Source of the DNA: Akkermansia muciniphila
GTDB lineage: Bacteria; Verrucomicrobiota; Verrucomicrobiia; Opitutales; Opitutaceae
Assembly (NCBI GenBank): GCA_945888375.1
Contig: CAMCZZ010000016.1
Span: forward strand, 1-64,000
Reading direction: 5' to 3'
DNA: 64,000 nt
The notes below the pieces were generated by a model that was not told the DNA's origin, made no database searches, and saw nothing but the letters and a program-made list of their open reading frames with translations. Below, piece by piece: positions 28,706-37,843 of this stretch (its first letter is position 1; every line of letters begins with the position of its first letter). The translations under genes and the position numbers were made by a program.

Positions 28706-28950
28706 GAGGTGAAACTGCCAGACAGAGCGAAAGGAAGGGGCCTTTCGACCCTGAATACAAGTTTGACGCAAAATCCCGTGCGCGGGCGGTTTTCTCCTCT
28801 GCCTAGCGGCAGGCCGGCGGGCGCCAATTCCCACGGAACCCGCCGCCGGCCCTGCGGTCCTACTCTGCATACCCTTGAGCGCGGTCGCTGGGCCAGACCA
28901 TTCGGACCCGGCCCGCCGCGACCGGCCCAAGGCTCAATTTTGTTCTTTTC
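28706..28950. other. Divergent intergenic region, first part
   Basis: Together with the hairpin region that follows, this makes a gap of about 410 bases between the minus-strand kinase-like gene and the plus-strand protease gene. It holds the kinase gene's upstream region and an AT-richer patch at 28930-28950 that could be the promoter of the downstream structured transcript. I see no further gene in it. Confidence 0.4.
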
Positions 28951-29059
28951 GGGTCCTTCGTTGGACCCGGTTAAAATTCCTGAAGCCGCGAACTTCAGGA
29001 GTGTTAGTTGAAGCTGGACCTGACGGGGCCGCCTTTCGAGGGGGCCCCGTCTTGTTTTT
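28951..29059 (+). ncRNA. Three-hairpin structured leader or small RNA with intrinsic terminator
   Basis: Three hairpins follow one another. H1 is GGGTCC/GGACCC (28951-28956 with 28963-28968). H2 is CCTGAAG/CTTCAGG (28979-28985 with 28993-28999). H3 is GACGGGGCC/GGCCCCGTC (29022-29030 with 29043-29051), followed directly by TTGTTTTT, a textbook intrinsic terminator. It lies 57 bases upstream of the HtrA-like gene in the same direction. Either it is an independent small RNA or an attenuating 5' leader for the protease operon. I do not recognise a known riboswitch class; the arrangement is seen in sequence, the function is inferred. Confidence 0.5.
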
Positions 29060-29115
29060 GCGGGAAAGCGCGCTTGGGCGTTGCAGTTGGGCGGGGGCGA
29101 ATTGGAGATCGGAGG

Positions 29116-30654
29116 ATGAATTCTCTTTTATGCCCTGTGCCGGGGGGGACGGGCCCCGCGCAGGTGGTGACGCGGCGGGGGGCGGTCTGGTTTGGCGCGC
29201 TGGTTTTGGCGTGGTTCGGGTGGGGCGCTGCGCTCCGCGCCGAGGAAGTCGCGCCGGAGCAGGCCGTGGTGCAGATCCTGACCTACAGCCAGGTTCCGGA
29301 GTTTGACTCGCCGTGGCGTTTTGAGGCGGTGCAGCATTCTGCGGGCACGGGCTTTGTCATCGCGGGGGGCCGGATCATGACGAATGCGCACGTCATCGCC
29401 TGGGCGAAGCAGATCCTGGTGCGGCGATACCAAGATCCGCGCCTGTTGCCGGCGCGGGTGGTTTTCGCGGGGCACGACTGCGATCTCGCGGTGCTGGAAT
29501 TGGAGGATCCAGCGCAACTGGCGGGCGTGCCTCCGCTGAGTTTTGGCGAGTTGCCACCCGTGCAGTCGACCGTGGTGACTTGTGGTTATCCGGCCGGCGG
29601 CGACCAGATGTCCTTCACCCGCGGGGTGGTTTCCCGCATCGAAGTGCAGCCCTACGCCCATGCCGGCAATCGCGCCCTGCTGGCCGTGCAGACCGATGCC
29701 GCGATCAACCCGGGCAACAGCGGCGGCCCCGTCTTCCAGGGCGACAAAGTCATCGGCGTGGCGTTCCAAGGCATACCCGGCCTGCAAAACGCCGGCTTCT
29801 TCATCCCGCCCGAGGTCGTGGGGCATTTCCTCAAGGACATCGCGGACGGGCATTATGATGGGTTCCCGCAAGTGGGTGTGACGCTAGAGCCGCTGCAAAA
29901 TGCCGCCTACCGGCGCGTGCTGGGGCTGGGGGACGACGGGCGTGGTGCCCGGGTCGATGCCTTGCGGGCCGGGGGACCGGCAGCGCAGGTCTTGCAGGCG
30001 GATGACGTGCTGCTGGAGGCGGGCGGGTATCCGGTGGGCAGCGACGGCATGATTTCTTATCAAGGCAACCGCGTCGCCGTCGGCGTGGCTTTTCAGCAAC
30101 CGCAGGCTGGCGAAGCGTTGAAGCTCTCCGTGTTGCGCGAAGGCAGAACCTTTGAGGTCGAGGTCAAGATGGAGGCCTACGACGGTGACCGGCTCGCCGG
30201 GCGCCAATATGAACAGCCTCCGCGCTATGTCATCCACGCCGGCCTGGTCTTCACGCCCCTGAGCGCGGATTACTTGGAGTCATCTCGAGCGCGCAGCCGC
30301 GACTTCCTCTCGGAACCGCTGGCCGAGCTCACCTATCAACTTTACCACCTCGCGGCCGAGGCGCCGGAAGCCGTGCGACCGGAAACGGTGGTGCTCTCCG
30401 GCATCCTGCCCCACGCCGTCAACGCCGACTTTGCCGTGCGCGGGCTGGCGGTGGTCAATCGTATCAACGGGGTGCGTATTGAGCGCCTCGAGGACGTCCG
30501 CCGCGCCTTGCTCGAAAACAAGAGCGAGCGGCATTTGTTTGAATTTAACCGCCCGGACCATGCGGTGCTCGACGCGCTGGATCGCGCCGCCGCATCGGCT
30601 GCACACACGGAAATACTCCGCACCTACGGCATCGTCTCGGATCAACGCCTATGA
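29116..30654 (+). CDS. HtrA/DegP-like serine protease with PDZ-like domains
   Basis: The 512-residue protein has a hydrophobic export signal (VWFGALVLAWFGWGAALRAEE) and a trypsin-like domain with an intact triad: His92 in MTNAHVI, Asp123 in HDCDLAVLE and Ser202 in NPGNSGGPVF. The C-terminal half contains PDZ-like segments (GARVDALRAGGPAAQVLQAD, and later LAVVNRINGVRIERLEDVRR). It should degrade or chaperone envelope proteins outside the cytoplasm. The ATG at 29116 lies immediately after GGAGG; a longer frame is open from 29008 but would start inside the terminator hairpin. The stop overlaps the start of a catalytically dead homologue (ATGA at 30651), so the two are probably made together and may interact. 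Confidence 0.88.
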   Translation: MNSLLCPVPGGTGPAQVVTRRGAVWFGALVLAWFGWGAALRAEEVAPEQAVVQILTYSQVPEFDSPWRFEAVQHSAGTGFVIAGGRIMTNAHVIAWAKQILVRRYQDPRLLPARVVFAGHDCDLAVLELEDPAQLAGVPPLSFGELPPVQSTVVTCGYPAGGDQMSFTRGVVSRIEVQPYAHAGNRALLAVQTDAAINPGNSGGPVFQGDKVIGVAFQGIPGLQNAGFFIPPEVVGHFLKDIADGHYDGFPQVGVTLEPLQNAAYRRVLGLGDDGRGARVDALRAGGPAAQVLQADDVLLEAGGYPVGSDGMISYQGNRVAVGVAFQQPQAGEALKLSVLREGRTFEVEVKMEAYDGDRLAGRQYEQPPRYVIHAGLVFTPLSADYLESSRARSRDFLSEPLAELTYQLYHLAAEAPEAVRPETVVLSGILPHAVNADFAVRGLAVVNRINGVRIERLEDVRRALLENKSERHLFEFNRPDHAVLDALDRAAASAAHTEILRTYGIVSDQRL

Positions 30655-32102
30655 ACCTGCTCCGCCTCCTTTTGGGTATCGTCGCGCTAGGCTTTGCCGC
30701 CGCCACGGTGCTGCCCGCCCAGTCCGGTTGGGAAAAATCCCTCGTCAGCATCGAGGTGACGTCGAAGGTCTACGACGCCTTCCAGCCGTGGAACGACCCC
30801 ACCCGCGCGGTGCGCAAGCATGGTCTGGTCATCGGTCCGGGCGAGGTCCTGACCACGGCGCAATCTTTACCAACCCACACCCTGGTGCGGCTGCAAAAGG
30901 GTGGCCGCGGTCGCTGGTATGACGCCCGGGTGACGTGGTGGGATGCGCAGTCCAATCTCGCCCTGCTCACCACCGACGTCCCGGCCTTTTGGGAAGGGCT
31001 GCAGCCCGCCTTGCTGGCGGAGCCGATATCGCGGGGGCCCGACTTCGGGCTTCTGCGCTGGCGGGATGGCAATCTGGAGGAGCGGCGGGTGGAGTTCGGC
31101 CAATTCAAGGTCGGCGAGAGCGTCATCGGCTTCGCTCCCCATGTGCAGATGGAGGTCTCGGCCGACTTGAGCGGTCTGGGCTGGGCCGAGCCCATCGTGC
31201 GCGAAGGGCGGGTGCTTGGACTGACCACCCACTCGAATGGCCGGGTCTGCGGCGTGCTGCCCGCGACCTTCATCAGTCGCGTGCTGGCAGCGCACCGGGC
31301 GGGGACTTTTAATGGACTCGGTTATTTCGATTTTACCTGGCAGCCCGGCGGGAACCCGGAATTGCTCAAACAACTCGGCCTGGAAGGGCCGCCGCGCGGA
31401 GGGGTGGTGAACCGGCCCGGGCACGTCACCGATCCCGAGAAGGCGCCCCAGCCGCGCGACATCATTCTGGCGGTTGATGGCTTTGAGGTCGATTCGGAGG
31501 GTGATTACCTCGATCCGGATTTCGGGCACCTCATGATGGAAAACCTCGCCAACCGCGCGCACTTCGCCGGAGGCACGGTGAAACTCAAGCTACGCCGTGG
31601 CAGGGAGGAGCGCACCATCGACTACGTCTTGCCGGTTGCGCGCTTTGCCGACGAGTTGGTGCCGCGCGAGGTTTTCGGGGCCCCGCCCGTTTACCTCATG
31701 ACTGGCGGTTTGGTGTTCCAGCCCTTGACCCAGCCTTTCCTGCGCGGGTGGGGCGAGGAATGGCGGAAATACGCTCCCTTCCGGCTCCAGTATTACCAAT
31801 ATGCCGATGCCCGCGACCGGCGGGCCTCTCTGGTCGTGCTTACCGGCATCCTGCCGGATGAGATCAACCTCGGCTATGAGGACGCGGATCTGATCGTGCT
31901 GGATCGGGTCAACGGTCGCGTCATCGCCACCTTGGCCGATCTGGCGGAGGCGTTGAAGACGGCATCGCCCGGGGGTGTGCACCGGTTTGAGTTTATGCCC
32001 GGGCACAACCTGCAACGTCTGTTCCTCGATGCGGCTACGCTGGATGAGGCCACCCGGCGGGTGGTTGAGCATTACGGCTTGCCGGCCGCGGCGCGTTTCT
32101 AG
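30651..32102 (+). CDS. Catalytically dead HtrA-like pseudoprotease with PDZ-like domains
   Basis: The 483-residue protein has a signal peptide (LLLGIVALGFAAATVLPAQS) and the same layout as the upstream protease. Aligning by hand, the triad is lost at all three positions: glutamine 71 in LTTAQSLP for His, asparagine 102 in AQSNLALL for Asp, and tryptophan 178 in GLGWAEPIV at the place of the GNSGGP serine. The fold-defining residues around these positions are retained (VGESVIGFAP, GRVLGL) and PDZ-like segments remain (PRDIILAVDGFEVDSE, DLIVLDRVNGRVIATLADLA). The frame is intact, so loss of activity looks selected rather than decay. A regulatory or adaptor role for the partner protease is inferred. 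Confidence 0.8.
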   Translation: MNLLRLLLGIVALGFAAATVLPAQSGWEKSLVSIEVTSKVYDAFQPWNDPTRAVRKHGLVIGPGEVLTTAQSLPTHTLVRLQKGGRGRWYDARVTWWDAQSNLALLTTDVPAFWEGLQPALLAEPISRGPDFGLLRWRDGNLEERRVEFGQFKVGESVIGFAPHVQMEVSADLSGLGWAEPIVREGRVLGLTTHSNGRVCGVLPATFISRVLAAHRAGTFNGLGYFDFTWQPGGNPELLKQLGLEGPPRGGVVNRPGHVTDPEKAPQPRDIILAVDGFEVDSEGDYLDPDFGHLMMENLANRAHFAGGTVKLKLRRGREERTIDYVLPVARFADELVPREVFGAPPVYLMTGGLVFQPLTQPFLRGWGEEWRKYAPFRLQYYQYADARDRRASLVVLTGILPDEINLGYEDADLIVLDRVNGRVIATLADLAEALKTASPGGVHRFEFMPGHNLQRLFLDAATLDEATRRVVEHYGLPAAARF

Positions 32103-32112
32103 CCGGGCCGGG

Positions 32113-34761
32113 TCAGCGTTTCTTGAACAACATCTGCGGTGCGGTCTCGAGCTGTCCGCGGGTGACGCCGATCTGGTTGAGGAGCTTCAATTCACGCCAC
32201 AGTTCGGCCCCGGAAAGCGTTCCGCGCAGCAACTTGTGGTAGGCCCGCGCCGTGCGCAGCACCTCGTCGGGTGCTTCGTCGACAAACTCGACCCGGAAGT
32301 GGCGCGCGCCCAGCGCGAGCAGGCGGTCGGTGAACTCGGCTCCGGTTTGGGCGCGGGGATTGAAAACGGTGTTGCGGCAGCCGGCGTCGGCTTTCAAGGG
32401 CAGCAGCGCGCCGACCCGGTCCCGCAGGGCCACGCGGTGTTTTTCGCAGGGCCGGCCGCAATCGTGATAGTCCTTTCCGGTCGAGAGAAACGCGCAGAAC
32501 ACACAGTGCTCCATGTGAAACATCGGCATGTGCTGGTGCAGGGTCAGCTCGAACCAGGCCGGAGGGGCTCCGCGCAGCAGGGCTTCCAGTTGGGCGACAT
32601 TCAGGTCGTAACTGGCGGTCACCCGTTCCAAGCGGTATTTGGCGAGGTAATATTCGGCGGCGAGCGGGTTGGCGACGTTGAGGGAAAAGTCGCCGCGCAG
32701 CCGGAGGCCGGGGGCGGCGGCGGGGAAGAAGCGCAGGTGCTCATGATTGCGGGCGAGGATGCCGTCGGGCGCGGCGGAGAGCACCTGTTTCAGGATCCAT
32801 TCTTCGCCGGGTTTAAAGACCCGCGGCGGGGCGAGCCAGATCGCTGGAGCCTGGGGCGCCGGAATGTCCGCCATCCAATGCCCGGTGACCGAGGTGGAGG
32901 CGGCCTGCCACTGGCGGAAGCTGGCGACGGCCTCGCGGTAGTGTTTCGGGTTCTCGAACTCGCAGTAGAGGTCGGCGAAGGGGATATCCGCGCCGAGGAC
33001 GGTCTCGAGCTGGGCAAAGTCGCGGACGTAGAGAATCAGCCCGGGCGGTTGCGCAGGGGCGGCTGGCGCTGGGGGATGGGTGGGCGCCGCGACTTCGCCT
33101 TCGTGCAACTGCCAGCGGCGGGGCTCGGCGCGGAGTTGCTCCAGGCGGGCGGCGGCATCGCGGCGGAGGCGGTTGAGTTCACTCGTCGGCAGCATCACCG
33201 CGCCTTCAAGCTGGTTGGTCATACCCGCGAGGTGGAAGGGGGTGCCACCGAGGCGGCCGAGTTGATCGCGGAGGCGTTCGTCGGTAAGCGGGCGCTGGTC
33301 GGCGGAGGCAGCGGCGAGGGGGATGGCAGAGGCTTCGCGCACCACGTGTCCGGCGCCATCGGCAAGCACCACAGTGAGGGGGGCGCCGGCGTGGCCGTGG
33401 ACCTCGGCGCTGATGGGGCGGGTCTGGCGGATTTTTTCACCGGCAAAGGTGGCCCGTAATTCGCGGTCTAGGGCGGGGTCATTGGTTTTCCAGACGCGGT
33501 GGCCGGGACGGATTTTTTTAAAATCGAGGTCGCCATGGCCGAAGCGCAGCACGCTCTCGCCGGAGCGGGCATCGAGGGTCGCTTGGTAGATGCGGCCGCC
33601 TTCTTCACCGGCGGCGGGGTTGCCGGCGTCGAACACGACGCCGTCACCGGGCTTGGCGGGGGCGACGAGTTTCAGCGCGACGTGGTCGGGGCCGACGCGA
33701 GTGACCTGGCCGAGGAACACGCCCCGCTTGGTGCCGAAGCGGCCGTGGGCCAGTTCCTGGTTGTGGATGCCGTTGAACCAGCCCGGGTAAAGGCCGCGGG
33801 AGAACGCCATGTTCAACTCGTATTTCGCCTGTCCGGGCTCAAAGGGGGGCGGCGCGGCTTCGCCGTGCAGCTCGGCCATCACGCGGTCGAGGGCCTGCCG
33901 GTAGGTGCGGGTGATGCTGGCGACGTATTCGGGGGACTTTAGACGGCCCTCGATTTTGAGGGAAGCGACGCCAGCGCGGACGAGTTGAGGCAGCACGTCG
34001 AGGCCGGCGAGGTCCTGCGGGCTTAGCAGGTATTGGCGGTCGCCGAGGTCGACTTTTTCCCCGTCGCGCACGAGCTCGTATGGCATGCGGCAGGCTTGGG
34101 CGCATTCGCCGCGGTTGGCGGAGCGGCCCCCGAGCGATTCGCTGGTCAGGCACTGGCCGGAGTAGGCCACGCAGAGCGCGCCGTGAACAAAAACCTCGAG
34201 AGGCAGGGGGGCTTCACCGGGGGCGAGGGCGGCGCGCTGGGCGGCCTGGATGTGCTCGATCTCCTTAAGCGAGTTTTCCCGGGCGAGCACCACGAGTTCG
34301 GCGCCGAGGTCGCGGGCGAAAGCCACGCCGGCGTCATTAGTCACGGTCATCTGGGTGGAGCCGTGGATGGGGAAATCGGGGGAGAGACGGCGGATCAGGC
34401 GGCAGATGCCGACGTCCTGCACGATGGCGGCATCGACGCCGGCAGTGATGATGGCGCGGAGATAGTCGGCGGCGTCATCCAGTTCGTTGGCGAAGACGAG
34501 GGTATTGAAGGTCACGTAGCCGCGCACGCCGCGACGGTGGAGAAAGGCCATCAAGGCGGGCAGGTCGGCCACCGTGAAGTTGTGGGCGCGCATGCGGGCG
34601 TTGAAGCGTTCGAGGCCGAAGAAAATGGCGTCGGCACCGTTCTCCACGGCGGCGCGGGCACATTCCCAATCACCGGCAGGTGCGAGCAACTCCGGCCGGG
34701 CGTAGCGGGTCTGGACGGGCGCGGGCGATGGCGTGGGGACGGTGTCGGACATCGCCGGCAA
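32113..34761 (-). CDS. U32 family peptidase, RlhA-like with long C-terminal part
   Basis: The 882-residue protein starts with the U32 core: PELLAPAGDWECARAAVENG, YVTFNTLVFANEL, GSTQMTVTNDAGV, EVFVHGALCVAYSGQCL and the cysteine cluster NRGECAQACRMPYEL. This group includes E. coli RlhA, needed for hydroxylation of 23S rRNA C2501, and it carries the DUF3656-like middle region. The protein is over 200 residues longer than RlhA. The extra C-terminal part has another cysteine-rich motif (FHMEHCVFCAFLSTG, then DCGRPCEKH), suggesting a second metal or Fe-S site. An alternative ATG lies at 34752. It converges on the pseudoprotease gene with 10 bases between them. Confidence 0.85.
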   Translation of the reverse strand: MPAMSDTVPTPSPAPVQTRYARPELLAPAGDWECARAAVENGADAIFFGLERFNARMRAHNFTVADLPALMAFLHRRGVRGYVTFNTLVFANELDDAADYLRAIITAGVDAAIVQDVGICRLIRRLSPDFPIHGSTQMTVTNDAGVAFARDLGAELVVLARENSLKEIEHIQAAQRAALAPGEAPLPLEVFVHGALCVAYSGQCLTSESLGGRSANRGECAQACRMPYELVRDGEKVDLGDRQYLLSPQDLAGLDVLPQLVRAGVASLKIEGRLKSPEYVASITRTYRQALDRVMAELHGEAAPPPFEPGQAKYELNMAFSRGLYPGWFNGIHNQELAHGRFGTKRGVFLGQVTRVGPDHVALKLVAPAKPGDGVVFDAGNPAAGEEGGRIYQATLDARSGESVLRFGHGDLDFKKIRPGHRVWKTNDPALDRELRATFAGEKIRQTRPISAEVHGHAGAPLTVVLADGAGHVVREASAIPLAAASADQRPLTDERLRDQLGRLGGTPFHLAGMTNQLEGAVMLPTSELNRLRRDAAARLEQLRAEPRRWQLHEGEVAAPTHPPAPAAPAQPPGLILYVRDFAQLETVLGADIPFADLYCEFENPKHYREAVASFRQWQAASTSVTGHWMADIPAPQAPAIWLAPPRVFKPGEEWILKQVLSAAPDGILARNHEHLRFFPAAAPGLRLRGDFSLNVANPLAAEYYLAKYRLERVTASYDLNVAQLEALLRGAPPAWFELTLHQHMPMFHMEHCVFCAFLSTGKDYHDCGRPCEKHRVALRDRVGALLPLKADAGCRNTVFNPRAQTGAEFTDRLLALGARHFRVEFVDEAPDEVLRTARAYHKLLRGTLSGAELWRELKLLNQIGVTRGQLETAPQMLFKKR

Positions 34762-34898
34762 GGTGGGGGCCTGACGGGATGGCGCAAGCCCGTTGGGTGG
34801 TCGGAGCCGGGATCATACGCCCGGCAGAGCAGCGGCGGGTATTAAAAATTCGGCGAATCCGGTAGGATACCAATCGCTGTAATCACCAAACCCGAAAA

Positions 34899-34964
34899 CC
34901 ACGGATTTCCCGATTAGGCACGGATTGGGCTTGGTCTAGCCGTGACCATCCGAGTGATCCGTGG
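34899..34964. repeat. CCACGGAT/ATCCGTGG intergenic inverted repeat
   Basis: CCACGGAT at 34899-34906 is mirrored by ATCCGTGG at 34957-34964, with a further internal CACGGATT at 34919-34926. This motif family is, to my knowledge, dispersed in intergenic regions of many verrucomicrobial genomes. Function is unknown. Confidence 0.5.
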
Positions 34965-35006
34965 CTAAAAGCGCAATCTACTGGGCACCTGCGTGTTCGC
35001 TTACCG

Positions 35007-35036
35007 CCCCGAGGCACTATCCAGTGCCCCTCGGGG
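35007..35036. repeat. Long GC-rich hairpin
   Basis: CCCCGAGGCACT (35007-35018) pairs with AGTGCCCCTCGGGG (35023-35036), with a two-base bulge and a four-base loop. No T-tract follows on either strand, so it is not a classical terminator. It may be part of a transcript structure or a repeat element. Confidence 0.45.
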
Positions 35037-35234
35037 ATGCGCTCACGCGCATCTGCTCCAGAATCTGACGCCAGCTCATCCCCGCCAAAATCGGTTTTCG
35101 GGATTAAGCCGTTGGTCTGGGTCGTTTGGCCGGCGCGCTTGGGGTGGGCGGTCGCTCCAGCAGGGCTGGTCTCGGCTGTGGCCGAGCAGGGATTTACCAA
35201 GTCTGAAGCTCCGGTTGACTTAGCCGGTAGCTTT

Positions 35235-36236
35235 TTACCGTTGGGTGCGGAAGCGGTCGAAGAGCACGGCGCTCAGGAGAATGGCTCCGCGCACGATGTA
35301 TTGGTAAAACGAGTCGATGCTGAGCAGGTTCATCGCGTTTTCGACGATGCCCATGATGAAGACACCGGCGATGACGTAGCTCATGCGGCCGACGCCGCCG
35401 GTGAGCGAGACGCCGCCGAGCACGCAGGCCGAGATGATGGAGAGTTCGATGCCCTGGGCGGTCTTGGGGTCGCCGATGCCCATGCGCGAGGCGAGCAGCA
35501 CGCCGGCTAGGGCGGCGATGGCGCCTTGCAGCACGAAGATGGTGATCTTTACCCGGTCCACCGGGATGCCGGCGAGACGGGCGGCCTCCTCGTTGCCGCC
35601 GATGGCCAGAGTGTTGCGGCCGAAGAGGGTGCGGTTGAGCAGGAAGCCGAAGAGGAAAAACAGGGCGAAGCAGATCCAGACGGGCGCGGTGATCTGGAAC
35701 AGCACGCCGCCGCGCTCGTTGTGGAAAACGGGAAACGCGGCGTTGGCGAGATCGAGCACGGCGTCGTTGGCGATGCCGATGGATTTGCCGTCGGCGAAGA
35801 CAAAGGCGACGCCCTTGACCATCATCATGGTAGAGAGCGTGGTGATGAGCGGGTTGATTTTGCCCTTGGCCACGACTACGCCGTTGATGAGGCCGACAAG
35901 GGCGCCGAAGCCGAGGGCGGCGCCGAGCGCGAGCACGAGGTTGCCGGTATCCCTCAAAACGAGGGCGCAGAGCACGCCGCCGGCGGGGATGAGGGTGCCG
36001 ACCGAGAGGTCGAAGTTGCCCGAGGCGAGACAGAAGAGCATCGTGGTGGCGACGATGCCGACGGTCGAAACCTGCAGGAGCACGCTCTCGGCGTTGTTGG
36101 GCGAAGCGAAGTTCGGCACCGTGAGCGAGCAGACGACGACCAGCAGGCCGAGGATCAGCAGCATACCAGCGCGATCGAGGAGGGCGGCGGCGCCGCCGGA
36201 TTTGGAAGCGGGGGCAGTGGAGGGGCTGGCGGTCAT
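35235..36236 (-). CDS. araH: L-arabinose ABC transporter permease AraH
   Basis: The 333-residue membrane protein resembles E. coli AraH more closely than RbsC as I recall the sequences: MLFCLASGNFDLSVGTLIPA, GRNTLAIGGNEEAARLAGIP, IISACVLGGVSLTGGVGRMS and GIVENAMNLLSIDSFYQYIV. It forms the inner-membrane channel for L-arabinose. The ATG at 36236 fits the family start better than the longer proline-rich option. It is the last gene of an araF-araG-araH unit, 31 bases after araG. Confidence 0.9.
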   Translation of the reverse strand: MTASPSTAPASKSGGAAALLDRAGMLLILGLLVVVCSLTVPNFASPNNAESVLLQVSTVGIVATTMLFCLASGNFDLSVGTLIPAGGVLCALVLRDTGNLVLALGAALGFGALVGLINGVVVAKGKINPLITTLSTMMMVKGVAFVFADGKSIGIANDAVLDLANAAFPVFHNERGGVLFQITAPVWICFALFFLFGFLLNRTLFGRNTLAIGGNEEAARLAGIPVDRVKITIFVLQGAIAALAGVLLASRMGIGDPKTAQGIELSIISACVLGGVSLTGGVGRMSYVIAGVFIMGIVENAMNLLSIDSFYQYIVRGAILLSAVLFDRFRTQR

Positions 36237-36267
36237 GAGGAAGGGGGTGGAGTGTTTTCCGGCTGGG

Positions 36268-37782
36268 TTAGGCGGCGGCGGTGTCAACCGGCAGGGCGGC
36301 GGCCAGGACGCGCTCGGGGGCGGCGTCGGCGCGGGAAAACTCGGCCGCGAGCCGGCCCTGGCGCATCACGAGCACGCGGTCGGCGAGGCCGAGCACCTCG
36401 GGCAGGTCGCTGGAGACGACGAGCACAGCCATGCCCTCGGCGGCGAGTTTGAACATGAGCTTGTAGATCTCGCTCTTGGCGCCGACGTCGATGCCGCGGG
36501 TTGGCTCGTCGAGCATGAGGATCTTCACGTCCTCGGAAAGCCAGCGGCCGAGGATCACCTTCTGCTGGTTGCCGCCGGAAAGGTGCTTGATGAGTTGATC
36601 GAGCGAAGGGGTCTTGACCGCGAGGGCGGTGGTCTGAGCCGCGGCGTTTTCCCGCTCCCAGGTCTCGTTGATCACACCGCCGAAGCTGACGTGGCTCCGA
36701 CGGGCGGAGAGATTGCAATTCTCCAGCACGGAGCGGATCGGGACGATGCCCTCCTTTTTGCGATCCTCGGTGCAATACACGATGCCGGCCCGGATGGCGT
36801 CGGCTGGGCGACGCACCGTCACCGGCGCGTCGTGGACGCGGATCGTGCCGGCCGTGGCGGGAGTGGCGCCAAAGAGCAGCTTGAGCAATTCGGTGCGGCC
36901 GGCGCCGACCAAACCGAAGAGTCCGAGGATCTCCCCGCGCGCGATGGAGAACGAGGCGGGGGCGCGCACGCCGGGGCCGGCGAGGCCGTTGACCTGGAGG
37001 GCGGCGGGGCCGTGGGCGCGGGCCTGGTAGCCGTAGACGTCGGCGATGTCGCGACCGACCATGTCCTTCACCAACACGTCCGGCGTGATGGCCTGGAGCG
37101 AGGCGTGGGTCCGCACGTGGGCTCCGTCGCGCAGGACGGTGCAGGCGTCGCAAAGCCGGAAGACCTCCTCCATGCGATGGGTCACGTAAAGGATGGCGCA
37201 GCCTTCCCGGCGCAGATCGCGGATGACGGTGAAGAGCTTCTCGATCTCGCGGGCGGAGAGCGAGCTGGTGGGCTCGTCAAAGGCGATGACCTTGGCGCCG
37301 CGGGTGAGGGCCTTGGCGATCTCGACCATCTGGCGCTGGCCGATGGGCAGGCGGGCGAGCTTGGTGGCGGGATCGATGTCCTCCCCGAGGCGGCGGAGCT
37401 GGCTTGAGGCGAGTTCGTTGAGGCGTGTCCGGTCAACGATGCCGCCGCGTTGCGGGAGGTGGCCGAGGTAGATGTTTTCCGCCACGGTCATTTCCGGCAC
37501 TAGGTGAAGCTCCTGGTAGATCACCGCCACGCCGGCGGCCATCGCGGCGGAGGTGGAGGTGAACACGTGCTCCCGCCCGGCGAGGCGCAGGCAGCCGGTG
37601 GTCGGCTGGTGCGCGCCGCTGAGGGCCTTGAGCAGGGTAGATTTACCGGCGCCGTTCTCGCCCATCAAGGCGTGGACGGTGCCTTCCGCCACGCCGAAGC
37701 TGACGCCGCGCAGCGCGTTTACGCCCGGGTAGGTTTTCGTGATGGCGTCGAAGACGAGGTAGGGCTGGGCGACGTTGCTCAC
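36268..37782 (-). CDS. araG: L-arabinose ABC transporter ATP-binding protein AraG
   Basis: The 504-residue protein has two ABC domains, as in all sugar ATPases of the CUT2 class. The first has Walker [18 protein letters not shown] and [20 protein letters not shown]; the second has [36 protein letters not shown] and [17 protein letters not shown]. These stretches follow E. coli AraG closely. It couples ATP hydrolysis to arabinose import with AraF and AraH. The start is GTG, 61 bases after araF. Confidence 0.92.
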   Translation of the reverse strand: MSNVAQPYLVFDAITKTYPGVNALRGVSFGVAEGTVHALMGENGAGKSTLLKALSGAHQPTTGCLRLAGREHVFTSTSAAMAAGVAVIYQELHLVPEMTVAENIYLGHLPQRGGIVDRTRLNELASSQLRRLGEDIDPATKLARLPIGQRQMVEIAKALTRGAKVIAFDEPTSSLSAREIEKLFTVIRDLRREGCAILYVTHRMEEVFRLCDACTVLRDGAHVRTHASLQAITPDVLVKDMVGRDIADVYGYQARAHGPAALQVNGLAGPGVRAPASFSIARGEILGLFGLVGAGRTELLKLLFGATPATAGTIRVHDAPVTVRRPADAIRAGIVYCTEDRKKEGIVPIRSVLENCNLSARRSHVSFGGVINETWERENAAAQTTALAVKTPSLDQLIKHLSGGNQQKVILGRWLSEDVKILMLDEPTRGIDVGAKSEIYKLMFKLAAEGMAVLVVSSDLPEVLGLADRVLVMRQGRLAAEFSRADAAPERVLAAALPVDTAAA

Positions 37783-37843
37783 GTTACAGCGGGAAACGGG
37801 ACGGAAGGGCGGGCGCGATGCGTGGGGGCGGGCGACCTTGAAC

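Larger units (their letters stand above)
34762..35234. other. Intergenic region with repeats and hairpins
   Basis: This gap of about 470 bases between the U32 gene and araH holds an inverted repeat (34899-34964) and a strong hairpin (35007-35036), listed separately. Short frames present on both strands have no coding character. It provides the upstream region of the minus-strand U32 gene and is downstream of araH. Confidence 0.5.

Noticed and set aside
35383-37407. A 674-residue plus-strand frame opposite araH and araG
   Set aside because: araG and araH match known transporters along their whole length; the opposite frame shows no motif.
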